Made by a program: the position numbers and the translations under genes. The notes under the pieces were generated by a model. That model was not told the origin of the DNA. It saw only the letters and a program-made list of their open reading frames with translations, and did not search any database. Shown here one piece after another: positions 1 to 12,289 of a stretch of DNA of 64,000 nt. How positions within the stretch are numbered: position 1 is the first letter of the stretch; every line of letters starts with the position of its first letter. The stretch comes from Hofstenia miamia (taxonomy: Eukaryota; Xenacoelomorpha; Acoela), in NCBI GenBank assembly GCA_004352715.1, contig SCFE01000034.1:154320-218319 (forward strand), in the 5' to 3' direction.

Positions 1-34
<34 letters not shown>

Positions 35-1462
35 CACAGATATTAATGCTAATATTTTCACCGACTAAACGCTTTCTTGCTAACATTGCAAAAGGATAAA
101 AAACAGTTTATGTTTTAAAAACTTAGAAGTAATTATATTCGTAAGTGTAAAATAGAAATTTCCAATTTATTGTTATCCGGTTTTGAAGTGTTCAAGATCA
201 AATGCTATTTTTCAATATATTGTGAAAAACATACACATCTGGGAATGAAGACACACAAAATATATCATAATACACAAAATTGCTAGAATAGATCCCCAAT
301 GCGAAATCTTTTTAACATTTTTGCAAAGTTATTCAGATTCGTGTGGAGAGACACAGAACTAATAATAAATTTCCACAATTGCTAAAAATCGTTATTTTAA
401 TGAATCCACTGGGTTTCTTTGTTTTGCCTTGTTTATAGGTTTAATATTTCATGATACTCACATCCTTTGGGAGTCTTCGTTTGTTGTTTCAAGTCAATTG
501 GCAAATATGGCAGAGAGAAGCCTGTCAAATGTCATAAACCAGTATTATACTTTTAAATTTCAAACTGCTCCAGCTCTATTATACGCTATTTGCACTATTT
601 TAATCAAAATATCTGCCAAAAATGATAGTTTGATTGGCAAACACATTCTTCTAAAATTAGAACTGCACTTCACATAAGCAGAAGATGTGAATATTCCTTT
701 GATGACATCTTCTGTGTCAGTGAAAAAGCGTGGAGGTGAATTGGTGCTATAGTGTTTGCACCCAGTGTTGTAATCGTGCCCCTTCTTCGTGCCCACAATA
801 AAGCACGCATATAATATTTTTGTTATTTTGATTTTCTAAATATATTTTTTTGCATATTATAATCATCGAAAATTTCGTTTTTATACAATTTATCAAACTA
901 CTGAAACAATATGAACCAAAAATATTGCAATCATAAAGGTTTAATCTATGATGCCTTTTACATTCAACGAAAAATTTATAGATTTTCGTGCCGCATCGGG
1001 CTCATGCTTGAAAATTATTTTAAATTTTCTGCCGTGCCATGCTCGTGCCTAACTGCGTCTTTTGGTGCCGAGGAATCAAGGCACGGTCCGAAGAACACTG
1101 TTTGCACCAGACATGGCCCACTACTTTGACATGCTTTGGCATGTTACCGTCATCATCAAGATGTTTCCCACAACAAAATTACAAGTGATCAATAATATAT
1201 AGTTTTACAATAACCTAGGTAGAATTAGTTTATGTATATATTCACTTAACATTAGTTCCATTTCTTGAACATGCGTACAAAAAGAAAAACCAGACGGTAA
1301 ATCAATAGCACTTGAATAGAGATTAAAGAAATTTGTATATATCAAATATTCAGATCGATATCCATTCTCATGCAACACGTGTTCACAGCTGTAACATAAA
1401 TTAGCTATGAAATGGAGGATGCGACAGTATCCTACGAAGTATTGGAGATAAATTCATTCACT

Positions 1463-1768
1463 TTTTGCTAAAGATTGTCCAGATTTCTTGATATAAATCG
1501 TGGTAAGTCTTACTTTTCACATCACGCCAAGCCAAATGTTCAAAAATGAGCATGGGGCCACCAAAGAATTGAATTGAAATTGGGGATCCTTTCCACACCA
1601 CAATTTTCGACAAGGGTACGTTATAACATTGCGTTCAATTTGCGAAGATGCACAGTGATTTTGGAGTGTCGCTGATATTAAAGTTCAATGTTCCCTTATC
1701 TGTGGTAGTGCATGGGTTTGTACCACATGAAAATGTCGTGCGCCGTTTATCATTCCTCTGAAAAAGAT
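1463..1768 (-). pseudogene. Coding-like relic of unknown origin
   Basis: The minus strand reads about 100 codons with a single internal TGA before ending in TGA. The predicted peptide has well-mixed composition with runs such as VVWKGSPISIQFFGG and EHLAWRDVKSKTYHDLY. The local GC content is higher than its surroundings. No family was recognised. It may be part of a mobile element or a decayed host exon. Confidence 0.3.
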
Positions 1769-2082
1769 GGTTTCAACATATATTTTCTCTTACAAATTCA
1801 TTCTACGATGTAACAATAATGAATAGACACCATATATATGTCCACATATAAACTCATGGTTAACTTGGAAGCAATACCTATACCAAACTTTAGTGATTTT
1901 ACTGAATGTTCAATAAGTTATATTTTGCTTCATGATCTGTCAAGAAAGCTGTACAGGCGACTGGGGATGATAGAAATGTAATTGTAAGGTATTCAGCATC
2001 AAATTATCCAAAGTACCAAAAAAATTATTGATTTTATTAATATAAAAATATAATGAAACTTAAATGTTTTCATGTACTATTA

Positions 2083-3261
2083 CTTTTCCCGTGATAATTG
2101 AACTTTGGGTATGCAAATTGAATTTATGATCATGCAAATCCAACTAATGTTCATGCAAATGAAATTTTTAGCATAACTATAGTATTCTTTTTACGTATAA
2201 TAATACACCAATACATTCTCTACTGCCACCCACTCAGTTTGATCATCAAAAATGGCTGCTGATCTCATAAATGATATTTGATATAATTCAGTGTAATTGA
2301 AACAATCCTCAAGCTGACTGCGGCACAGTGCGTTGTCTAAAATAATCACCACATACTGAGGTCAAGAAATCACATGAACAAACTACTGGAATCATGGATC
2401 CTTGTTGAAAGAACTTTTTTCATTTGAAAGTATGCCAATCCATAAATGGGTGATAAAGAGCAATGCAAGGAATATTCAGTCCACAAGGATTAGGAAGAAT
2501 TGAATGAACTCTCTGTCGGTTCTGATAAGTACCTTCAAGAATGATATAGAAAGTTGATGTTGCTTTCATCCTGACAGATTATAGTTTTATCACCAGAAGT
2601 AAATTGCAAAATATCTTCAACATAGCATTGCTGAATTTTCCTATTTTCTGTAATATTTACCCCTGTTGAAACAGTTTTTGTTGTTTTTACTGGAAAAAGT
2701 CGTTTATCTAGATGACTGACAACTGTAGACCATGACACTCCGTACGCATTGAATACCATAGTAGAAATTCAACTAATATAATTTGAGTTGTATTCCAGTT
2801 TTTGAATCATAGAGCTCACAAGTACCTCTTGTATAGTACATGAGGCTTCTTTGCATCAAAAGTTTCCATGATTTCCTTGATTGAAGTTCATCTTTGTGGT
2901 GTTAGCTTTTGCATACGTTTGCCTACGTTTCCACGTTCAATTATTATTTGTTTCTTCTTATTTTTGATCTAATTGTATGGTCCCTGACTGTTTCAAGTTA
3001 TCAGCAGTAGCCTTAATTTTGAGTTCATTCGCAGTACAGAAAATTTTCAAGGTAACGCAATGCAGTTGATAACCATCTGCTCTGAAACCCCAGTGTTGCA
3101 TATTTCTTACAGCATGGGAGAAGGGTAAAAGCTAAAATAAATGCTACAGTAAGAATTTATATTTGCATGACCATTAGTTCAATTTTCATGAACATTAGCT
3201 TAATTTGCATGACCATAAATTCAATTTGCATACCCAAATGTTCAATTAGCATGGGAAAAAA
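2083..3261 (-). mobile_element. Degenerate Tc1/IS630-type DNA transposon with octamer-rich TIRs
   Basis: About 1.18 kb, flanked by TA at 2081-2082 and 3262-3263. Its inverted repeats are about 85 bp (left 2083-2170, right about 3165-3261). Each carries a 21-bp repeating unit that begins ATGCAAAT (three copies on the left). On the minus strand, broken frames encode Tc1-like transposase pieces: ICQDESNINF (about 2540-2580, first catalytic Asp region) and ILDNALCRSQLED (about 2300-2345, second Asp region). Stops and frameshifts make it non-functional. Confidence 0.75.
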
Positions 3262-3864
3262 TAGTCCTTGTCAAATGTTGCAATAAAAATGTCAAAGTGT
3301 CATTTTTCAAGATATGATTATATTACAGTATTTCTTCATATATGAATATAGTTTAAGGTAGAAACATAAATGCTTACCTAATGACAGTATATGCATTTTT
3401 CTCTGATAGTTAAAAACTATTCTCAAGCTTATGATAAAGTGAAGTGATTGCTGTCAAGTAATCTTGAAAAACCTATCCTAAGCAAAGCTTAGTTAATTGT
3501 GAATTTTATGTATTTACAACAAATTTTCCATATAAAAGCACTCTGCTTTATCTGTCTGAAAGAACAAAAATGTTTTTGTTTTTGTGATTATGAACTTGCT
3601 CTTTACAAACAATGCGAAGTACATTACAAAGTATGCTTCAATTTTTTTTCAACCATGACCGTGATTGATATCATTGTACATTGCTGTCCATATTGCTAAA
3701 AAATGCATTTGTTCTATATGACTAACAAAGGTGTCTACAGCTATTAGGATTCGGTATGTATGTGACAACGAAGTTTTACCTCTAAAAGAAATGGAAATGA
3801 AAAAATTAATTCAGTAAATGATGTGTAGTAGTGATTAGCAATTGACACCATTTAGAATAATAGA
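3262..3864. other. AT-rich DNA, nothing recognised
   Basis: Contains only a chance ORF at 3499-3699 rich in Cys and Phe. No repeat or motif recognised. Confidence 0.6.
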
Positions 3865-4095
3865 ATGGCAAACAATGGGCAATCAGAGCAGCTGAGAACT
3901 AAGAATGTAACAAAAGAAGATATCCCAAATTTTACCAAAACAGTGGAATACAAAACTAATGAAAATGGTAAAGATATGATAAACAAGACAACAACTGTTT
4001 TCGTTGGCTCAACAAATTCTTCTCAACCTCAAACACCAAAAATGAGAATAACAGTTCAAATGCCAACAGATGACAAAGACAAACGTAATTCGTAA
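3865..4095 (+). CDS. Small open reading frame, 76 codons, unrecognised
   Basis: ATG (A at -3, G at +4) to TAA. The predicted peptide is hydrophilic, starting MANNGQSEQLRTKNVTKED and ending MPTDDKDKRNS, rich in Asn, Thr, Lys and Asp, with no membrane segment or signal peptide. The coding-like composition and a clear drop to AT-rich noise on both sides suggest it may be a genuine small gene or a terminal exon. AATAAA-like signals lie downstream near 4270. No family was recognised. The alternative is chance or an old pseudogene fragment. Confidence 0.35.
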   Translation: MANNGQSEQLRTKNVTKEDIPNFTKTVEYKTNENGKDMINKTTTVFVGSTNSSQPQTPKMRITVQMPTDDKDKRNS

Positions 4096-5510
4096 ATTAC
4101 ATATTTAAAAACTCTAATTTATGAAGATTCTACCTTTACTGAATATGAAATTTTTCTGATAATTTTTTATTTTATTTACAATTATACTAACAATAAGATA
4201 CGATTTCATTTTTATCGCAAATTTGTTGGGTGAGTCTTTCTAATATAAATTATTCAATCACTTTTATTAATAAACAATACATTTGCAGTTATTTTATAAA
4301 TTCTCTAATGAATATTTGTATTAAAATTTTGAAATGGGAAAACCTAAGCTTTTGCTTAGCATCAGTTTCGGACATAATTGTGTAATACATATACCAAGGT
4401 GACCAACGGGTCACATTTTTACAGCTGCTGACTCATTATCCGAATACTCATTAACGCGGGGATTCGACCCGATTCCAATTTATAAGTTAACACCACATGA
4501 TGGATAAGCACCATAAAACCTTATGATTTTTCGATTTCAATTATTTTTGGTGTTGATATTACCAAAAAGGAAACTCTAAAATTGTGTGAACTAAGGGGTT
4601 GACTTGAGGCAAATTAGGTGGTTCTTTCCTCTTAAATACAACTATTCAACAAGCCTCTGCAATTGTTAGTTGGGTATTTTACTCAGTGATGAACTCAAAG
4701 AGCAACGAGTGTTTAATTATTGCAATCTACTTAATTCATAATTCACGCAATAGTTAATGCTATTTTTATAGTGACTTTTTTTCAACTATTTCCCTTATTT
4801 GAGATTTTCTTTGCCAATGAACCAAATTTAAGAATTTCAATCCGGACCTATTTGTATATGCATTGGGATTACAAATAGGTTATGATTTGTTCTTATATAA
4901 AAATTACCACATTAGCTGAATACTAGTAGCTAAAGCCTTGGTGGCCCACCGCCCTCTCAAGCACATTAACCGGATTAACCCGGCATTCACTCTGACATAT
5001 GCAGGTAATAGTGTAAGGAAAAATCCCACAAGAATTTATTCGATTGTTTGTGCGTTCGTTATGCCCCGGCGACTTAAAAATTTTGGTTTGGTTCGGTTTG
5101 GTGTCTCTAAAAATACCGTGGTATGGACTCAGTATCTGCATGACTATGCAAAATTAATAGTGTATTTGATGCATATGAAAAAATATATTTATGAGATATG
5201 CCTGCTATCGTCTTGCAACTTTTTACAAATAAAAAATTTTTAGGCAAAAATTTTAGAATTAGGCAATGAGAGTTTTCAGATAATATATATATACAAAATA
5301 AATATATACGGGCATAAGATACTATGGTGTAGGGCGCTGGATACGGGTCAAATAAAATTTTTTTGAAAAAACTTAAAACATACATAAAAAATTAGACCCC
5401 TATTCCAAATACGCAATGAAAATATTTTTGGATAAAATGAATTATTCTTGATACTACGGAAAGTTGGAAAGTGTGGGCGGTGAATATAAATCTCATAGTA
5501 TCTATAGCCT

Positions 5511-5559
<49 letters not shown>

Positions 5560-8500
5560 TGACCGTATTTATTGTCCCAAACACCTTTGCCACAGAGTCT
5601 AACGCCCGTGTATCAATACAAATAATTACACTTATGCCTACCTTTTCAAATTTTGTATATTAAGTTGTCTTTGCAAACATTTCAGAGATTGACTGGTGGG
5701 GCCAAAAATTTTGTCAACCTGTCCTGTCAGCATCATTGGGGTGTTCGCGATAATTGGTTCACAATACAAAGATTGCGGCGCAAAACAAACCTCCAGTTTT
5801 GGCCTTCTTCTAGCACAGCATATGAGAGCAATACAGGGGTGTGCTTAAGGGGCACTCATTGGACTCAGCCCACCTTGTTAAATTTGATTGGCGATCCAGC
5901 CTCCTTGTTAAAGTTATATTACAGTTGGGGGTGTTGGATTTTATTTTGCGGAGAAATTAAATTTAGTGAAAACAGTCATGAGCACTTCAAGCCATCCACC
6001 AGGAAAATTTATAACTTTAACATTTTGCAGCTGAGTGAGAAAAGAATCAATTGATGTTGAGATCCTTTTAATGTAGCAGAATGTGATTGTATGTGTTTCT
6101 GGTGTGAGGGGAAAACATACTACACATCAAATTGAATTTATTTGCTGAAAATTCATAAAAACCTTTGCATATGGTTCTCACAGTATACCTGTAGCAAATG
6201 AATACTATACCTAACATTCCATTAACCCAGGTAATGTTCAACCAATGTACTGGTTACTTTGTACAGCCTAATTCAGGCAACTATTAGAGCATCACCAAAT
6301 CTGAGATTGATGGAGACCACATTGAATAAAATTTGTTTACTTAACAATCATGAATCCTGTTATATACCTATTTAAGGCCTGGGCTTTGCCTATTCTCTTT
6401 AAATTTACAAAACTGTGGTTTGAAGAAAATTGTGAATTTATATGTAAGACCATGCATTTATTGGTGAATTACCCACTGTTGGAAGAGTTGCAATTGTCAC
6501 TCTTTATCTGCTTTAATGTGTTAGGTATTTACCAGTTCTGGACAAGAAAAACAGATATTACATCCCCAATGTTGATTAGCTGTTCTGAAAAAATATTAAA
6601 AATTCTAGAATTTCTCTCTCTTTCTAGTTCAGTAGTTTAATCCATTCCTGCAGAACTATATCAGATGAAACAGATTGGGTGGATTTTTTGCGAATATGTT
6701 TGAATAATCATTAAGAATTGGTTCAGTCATTCATGATTATTTTTGTAACCCTTGCCCATCCAACCAGTCAGAGTGAACTGTTTTCCACTTTTAAACATTA
6801 ATATCCTAATACAATTCAGCATTATTATCAGGGTGTTCTTATCTTCACTGAACAAATTTATTCACCTATTCTGAATTTTGAATTCTTGTTACAAATGGCA
6901 TTTGCTTTATTAAAAAAATTAACTTTATGTTTGTCTCTTTTACTGCCCATTAGGATCACAATCAGCTATAAGTTTTCAAAACTTAAATTTATTTGAATAT
7001 TTGCAAAATCTAGAAAAAAAATTTTATTTGGTCATAGCCTAAAATTTAAAGTTAAGGGATCTAGGGAATTTTTCTTCTATAGACCTGCTCATTTCATATT
7101 TTCAGATGTCAATTTTGGCCACAACTACCTCTTAGAATATGCCTTGCCTTAAATTTTTAATAATTAAGATTTTACAATAAATAAGGTATTATAATTAGGG
7201 CAAATGAAGGTAAAAAACAATGTTGAAATAAAGGTCAATTTTGTTTAAATAGTTTGAAATTTAATACTTTCAATGGTTATGCATGTATATTTTATAAATG
7301 TTTTTGGGTTAAATTTTTTAGTCACATTTTTTTAGAAGGGAAACAAAGTAAGAATGATTTTCAAAAATGCTCTCTAAACCATATAATAAAAACTTAACAA
7401 TATATCTTAAGCACAGAGTATTTGAGAAAATTTCTGCATAAACAAAATATGTAGACAAAAGCTTAAGGGCAATAACACCTCTACCTATAAGCCTAGAAAC
7501 TCATTTTAGCCTTTAAAATTATACATTTTTTGTTGAAAAAACATGGGAAAATGGCCCTGCACAATTTTTAACAATGAAAATAGTAATATATTAAAACAAG
7601 TATTTAATTACTATTTTAATATTTTAGCAATTTTTGTAAAATTCCATTACTAATGGGACATTGGTGAGAAATCAGCATGCATTCCTAAAAATCAGCAATA
7701 TTCAACCTAACACTTAGCATATAGATGATATTATTAAACAAATATGTATTACATTTTCAAGTTATGGTAGAGTTTATACCATGGTTAAGTGATTTTATAG
7801 TCATTGTTTTTTGGTTATATTGACCTTTAAATTATTAATTCACAATTTTCATAGAATTCTTGTTGATTTAGCTAGTATTTTAATAAATGGCTTAATAATT
7901 TTTGCTACCTCATGTCTGAATTTTAACTAAATCTTTAACCCCCCACATATTTACATTTCAATTTTTTAACTGGCTGACATTGTAGAGCTCCTGCACTTAC
8001 AAAATCTTAGTTTGCAATTTTTTCAAAATTATTTGCAATCTTTCTTTAAAATACCATGTATCTATATTTTTTATTTGTGAATAATACACTATTTACTATC
8101 TATTTACAAGCACTTGTATGTTTAGAGAGTAATCTCAACATGAAATGGTGACTAATTTGACAAGCAGAATTCATATATACAGGTGGGAAATCAAATGTGT
8201 AGCATTATGTTAATGTTGATTAAGTGAGAAATCAACATGCATTCCTACTATTCTATCTTATTGAGAGTTTCAAGCTGATGCATGGATGGGCTGATACTAC
8301 AAATAATTAAATAACTCCTCCTGCTATTATACCCTATCCAATAAAAGTTAAAAGTAAACAGAAGATTGTGTTAGGGAAGAGTGGCCACACTCAGCTAACC
8401 TGATACAGATAACCTTTTAGAAGAGTCTTATAATACTAGAGCCTAATTTGATTAAGAAGTAAGAAAGCCTAACTCTTGTGTACAAGTGGTGAACCTAAGT

Positions 8501-9103
8501 GTTAAGTAAAATACCCTAAGCTCAGTGTCTTTCTCATCTTGTGTAATTTAGGTGAAAGCAAAATAACAATTTTTATTACAAATGACAAGCAGTATGAAAG
8601 CCCTAGCCATACATTTAACCTACTTAAAGGGCTGTGGCAATCAATTTGTCCACCATCTAGGTGCCATTTAATGACACAGTTGAAGAATTAGAAACACATA
8701 TTTTAATAAAAGAATAAGTCAAAAAAATAAAAGTAAAACGAGTTTACTGAGAATAAACTGAAGAGAAATAAATGAACAATACTCAGATATATATATAAAA
8801 GTTAACTGGTATCATTGAACAAATCATACCATAGAAAATATATGCAAACAGCTTGCAGGTACAAAATTGTTTCTACTACAATTTTACCATGATTCAAAAT
8901 TAGCAGAAATTTTGGTTGATTGACAGAAAATTGAAAACTATACAACATATCTTAGTGAATAATCTTAAAGAATGTGGATTCTGAGAATAGTGAAGTGCTC
9001 TGATTCTTTTGTGGCATTGTTCTTCTCAATGTTAAAAAAAGCCTGTTTAAAACAACAAATTTTTAAGGAAAATGTGCATTTCAGTATTGGTGATTCTTAT
9101 AAA
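4096..9103. other. Gene-poor AT-rich stretch
   Basis: Includes a GC-richer patch at 4930-5110 and a 133-codon plus-strand ORF at 5653-6054 that I cannot assign. A (TA)n tract lies at 5511-5556. The piece GGTGAGAAATCAGCATGCATTC (7662 region) recurs with one change near 8225. Otherwise nothing is seen. Confidence 0.5.
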
Positions 9104-9534
9104 TGGTTGGTACTTGAAAGGAATACTGAATATCTCAAAACAAATACCAAAAATCTCAAAATGGATACTGGGAAAAAGTAACTATGGAAACCTTTGTTAG
9201 CTTTCAACCAATAGCAATCACTATGAAATCATATGTTTATGGCATTTAGACACAGAATTAAAAATTGTAATTTTTTGCAGGGTTGTGACTGCAGCTTGAT
9301 ATTCAAATATAGGGCAAATTTAGATAATTTAAATTGGATTTCAAAATTTTTTTAACTAAACATGAATATGGAAATTAATTGCTTATTAAGAATAAAAACA
9401 TTTACAATAATAATATGATTGTCTCTTTAAACTATGTCCCATATTCATCTGTTACAAACTATATATTCAGTATCCATTTTGAGATATCCAGTATTCATTT
9501 TGAGAAATTTGGTATTTGTTTCAAGTACCAACCC
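9104..9534. mobile_element. MITE, GGTTGGTACTTG family, copy A
   Basis: 431 bp with terminal inverted repeats of about 65 bp starting TGGTTGGTACTTGAAA. Each TIR contains internal sub-repeats of the form AATACTGAATATCTCAAAA. A 7-bp target duplication TTATAAA is present at 9097-9103 and 9535-9541. It has no coding capacity. A second copy lies at 11085-11441 with its interior reversed. Confidence 0.8.
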
Positions 9535-10049
9535 TTATAAACTTGTTGATTATATTTATTTGAGAATACACTAATTTTACAAAATCTAAGAAATCCTTGG
9601 ATCAACTCATAATTGTTAGGTCAAGAAATATTTTCCTAATTATAATAAATAGACTACTGTTTTACTCTGGTATTGACAAAAGAAAGTCACAAAAAACAAT
9701 AAATTTACACACTTATCATAATTTTTATCAATTTGATGATATGTAGAGGCAGCATAACATTTTAGTTTCTTGATGGAGCAGGTCATTTAGTAGTGATCAC
9801 ATGTGTGATCAAAATGTTTTAAAAATATGGACAAAATAGACCTTAGAAATGCATTTCAAATCATTGTTGAGAGCAAAGTTACAGCAATTGAATTAAGGCA
9901 TTTTATTTTTAAATCCTCATTTTCCTCTTAGTTTTGTTCTATAGGAGGGTTGACTTTCCAGGGGGTTAATCCACTAATCCCAATGGCTAAGGCCATTGGA
10001 ATATTGTAGAGTTGCTCAGGGATTTAGTCGCATTTAGTCTTTAATATCT

Positions 10050-10480
10050 TTTTAATTTGTATTCTTGTACTATTACGTCACTATGACATTATCGATCATT
10101 TTCGATCTTAGTTTGCTATTATTAGATTGATGTCCCCTCGATGGTGCTGTTATTTGCTCAAATTTAATTTTACGAGGGAAAACTAATTCGATCATGTTAA
10201 ACTACGTTGACATCTAATCTTTGTAAACAAAGGCAGGTAATAATTGAATCTTTTGTATAAAAACTGAGAAACCTGTAGCGATAGTTCAATAGACTTTGTC
10301 TACTCTTAAATGCCGTCTTTACTGTTGTATTTCTTATTTATTTATTATCTTAAATGAAACCTATTGCTTAAGATCGGCGACAATTCGGGAGTGCTTTCAC
10401 CAGCACGGGGCGACACGTTGCTTCTGGGGGTCTTTTGATTACCCAGTCCGAATTGTGGACTCATTAAGTTATGTATATGG
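10050..10480. repeat. Possible retroelement leader or solo LTR
   Basis: A block of higher complexity with a TATA-like TATAAAAACTGAG (about 10256) and, downstream, CTTAAGATCGGCGACAATTC (10369-10388). The inverted, diverged counterpart of the 10350-10465 part lies at 12178-12285. No clean TG...CA ends or target duplication were found. Confidence 0.25.
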
Positions 10481-11084
10481 TTATGTATAAGGAAATAATA
10501 AATCTCTCGTTCATATTTCAACACGTACATGCACTTATAAAATCTAATACTGTGATGATACCATGCCATTGGCTAGCATGAATATCTGGCAATTACAGAT
10601 TATTTAATAGTGAGCTGAGAGATAACAATGAAAATGAGAGTTTGTATTTTTGAAGTGAGATAGAAATTAAGCAAGTGAGACAAATAGGGTAGCACCAGTC
10701 AATAGGTTAAGCACTTTACTTCTGGATGTTCCGCTTTGGCTGGAAGCCATAGGAATTGGCCATCTTGTGTTGCACCTAAAGTAGTTTGGTTACTTGGATG
10801 AATTACCAATGTTACATCTATATGTTACAAATTCTACGTTAATCCTTTCCCGGAATCGTGGCTGTTCTGTAAACACTATTCAAACCTTTTTTGGAGTCAA
10901 TTAAGTTTCTAGTTAAGTTTTCCTACCAGCCACTGATTCTACAATATATTCTAGTTTTAAGTTATGATTTCAGAAAATTCAATTTCCTGAAAATTTGTTA
11001 ATTACATTACATCCCTAAAAGGCCATAGAAAGAATTACCAAGTATTTATGACATAAAAGTGCAAACAAAATAACTACAAAAAAG

Positions 11085-11441
11085 TGGTTGGTACTTGAAA
11101 TGAATACCGAATTTCTCAAAACAAATACTGAATATCTCAAAATGGATACTGAAAATATAGTTTGTAACAGATGTATATGGGACATAGTTTAAAGAGACAA
11201 TCATATTATTATTTTAAATGTTTTTATTTTTAATAAGCAATTAATTACTATTAGTTAAAAAATTTTTGAAATCCAATTTAAATTTTCTAAATTTGCCTTA
11301 TATTTAAATACCAAGCTGCTGTCACAACCAGGGTTTTCGAGTCAAGTTCGAGTTACTCGGGCGGAGTTCGAGTTTTTNATCCATTTTGAGATTTTTGGTA
11401 TTCATTTTGTGATATTCAGTATTCCTTTCAAGTACCAACCC
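11085..11441. mobile_element. MITE, GGTTGGTACTTG family, copy B (interrupted)
   Basis: The same TIRs as copy A, flanked by AAAAAAG at 11078-11084 and 11442-11448. Compared with copy A, about 130 bp next to one TIR is replaced by a short nested sequence starting CAGGGTTTTCGAGTCAAG that stops at a single N (11378). Confidence 0.8.
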
Positions 11442-12177
11442 AAAAAAGTTATTCCCAAATAGTTATAATGCTAAGTTTAAATGAAATCCCAAATAACTAT
11501 ATTCCTAAAACTTCTGTACCAAAATTGAAAAACACAGATAATATCAAATTAAGACAATTAAATTTTAAATTACAATTTGTTTCTATTCTAACAATATTTT
11601 ATCATACAGTAATATTCAGACAGCAGTATATTTTTGAAAAACTTCCAAGCAAATTTGAACGTCCTGCTTGAACTTGGAATGAAAATACTTGCAGTTGTGT
11701 CCACTAACATCATGTAGAATCGTGGGGGAGCTCTGGCTAATCTAGAGGTACTGGGAAACTCAAGAGTTAAGATCAAAGGTTGCAAAGTTTACCATAGCAG
11801 AGAGTGACTGACATTCCAACAAAAGAGAGAAACATTGGTGGTTCACCAATTTGCCTAATAAATACGGAAATTCTATAAAGAACTCCAGCAGTGACCAATT
11901 CACATGGCATCGCACTGAAGCCATATCCATGAAGGCATCCTTACTCACCAAACTGCTAATTGTGTGTCTCTAGTTGTAATTTCTAGCTCAGTAAACAATT
12001 TATCTCAGAGTTCTGTTATCTCAGCTCATGTAAATAAATAACAAACAAAAGGCACATAATTGCTGTGCATTCTCATTCACCAATGGCATAGTATATTTGC
12101 AGTGTGTAAGTTTATGTGCATGTACAAATCAATTGAATAAAAGTTGTTATTCCCTACATGTAATCATAACCTAAAGT

Positions 12178-12285
12178 GACCACAATTCAGGCTGTCACTG
12201 TTAAGGAGCTATTTGGCACCCCAGACCCAGTGCAGTTTCCTCCTGAATTGTCACCAGATCTTAAGCAATAGTTATCATAACCAAA
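12178..12285. repeat. Inverted diverged copy of the 10.35-10.47 kb sequence
   Basis: Shares CCACAATTC and the block GAATTGTCACCAGATCTTAA with the reverse complement of 10350-10465, with gaps between. It is likely the same dispersed repeat family. Confidence 0.4.
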
Positions 12286-12289
12286 TCTT

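Noticed and set aside
429-677. Possible terminal exon after a TTTATAG acceptor on the plus strand
   Set aside because: An equally long open frame exists on the opposite strand and neither peptide is recognisable; coding status cannot be decided.
4460-4490. GGGATTCGACCCG resembling a tRNA T arm
   Set aside because: No cloverleaf can be built around it.
4930-5110. GC-richer patch that could be a SINE
   Set aside because: No A/B box pair or second copy was found in the window.
5348-5593. ORFs with YIYIYI runs (also at 14263, 22266 end, 61166, 61961)
   Set aside because: Translation of (TA)n microsatellites, not proteins.
5653-6054. 133-codon plus-strand ORF
   Set aside because: No recognisable motif, no good start context; may be chance or a repeat. 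Kept only as a note in the stretch description.
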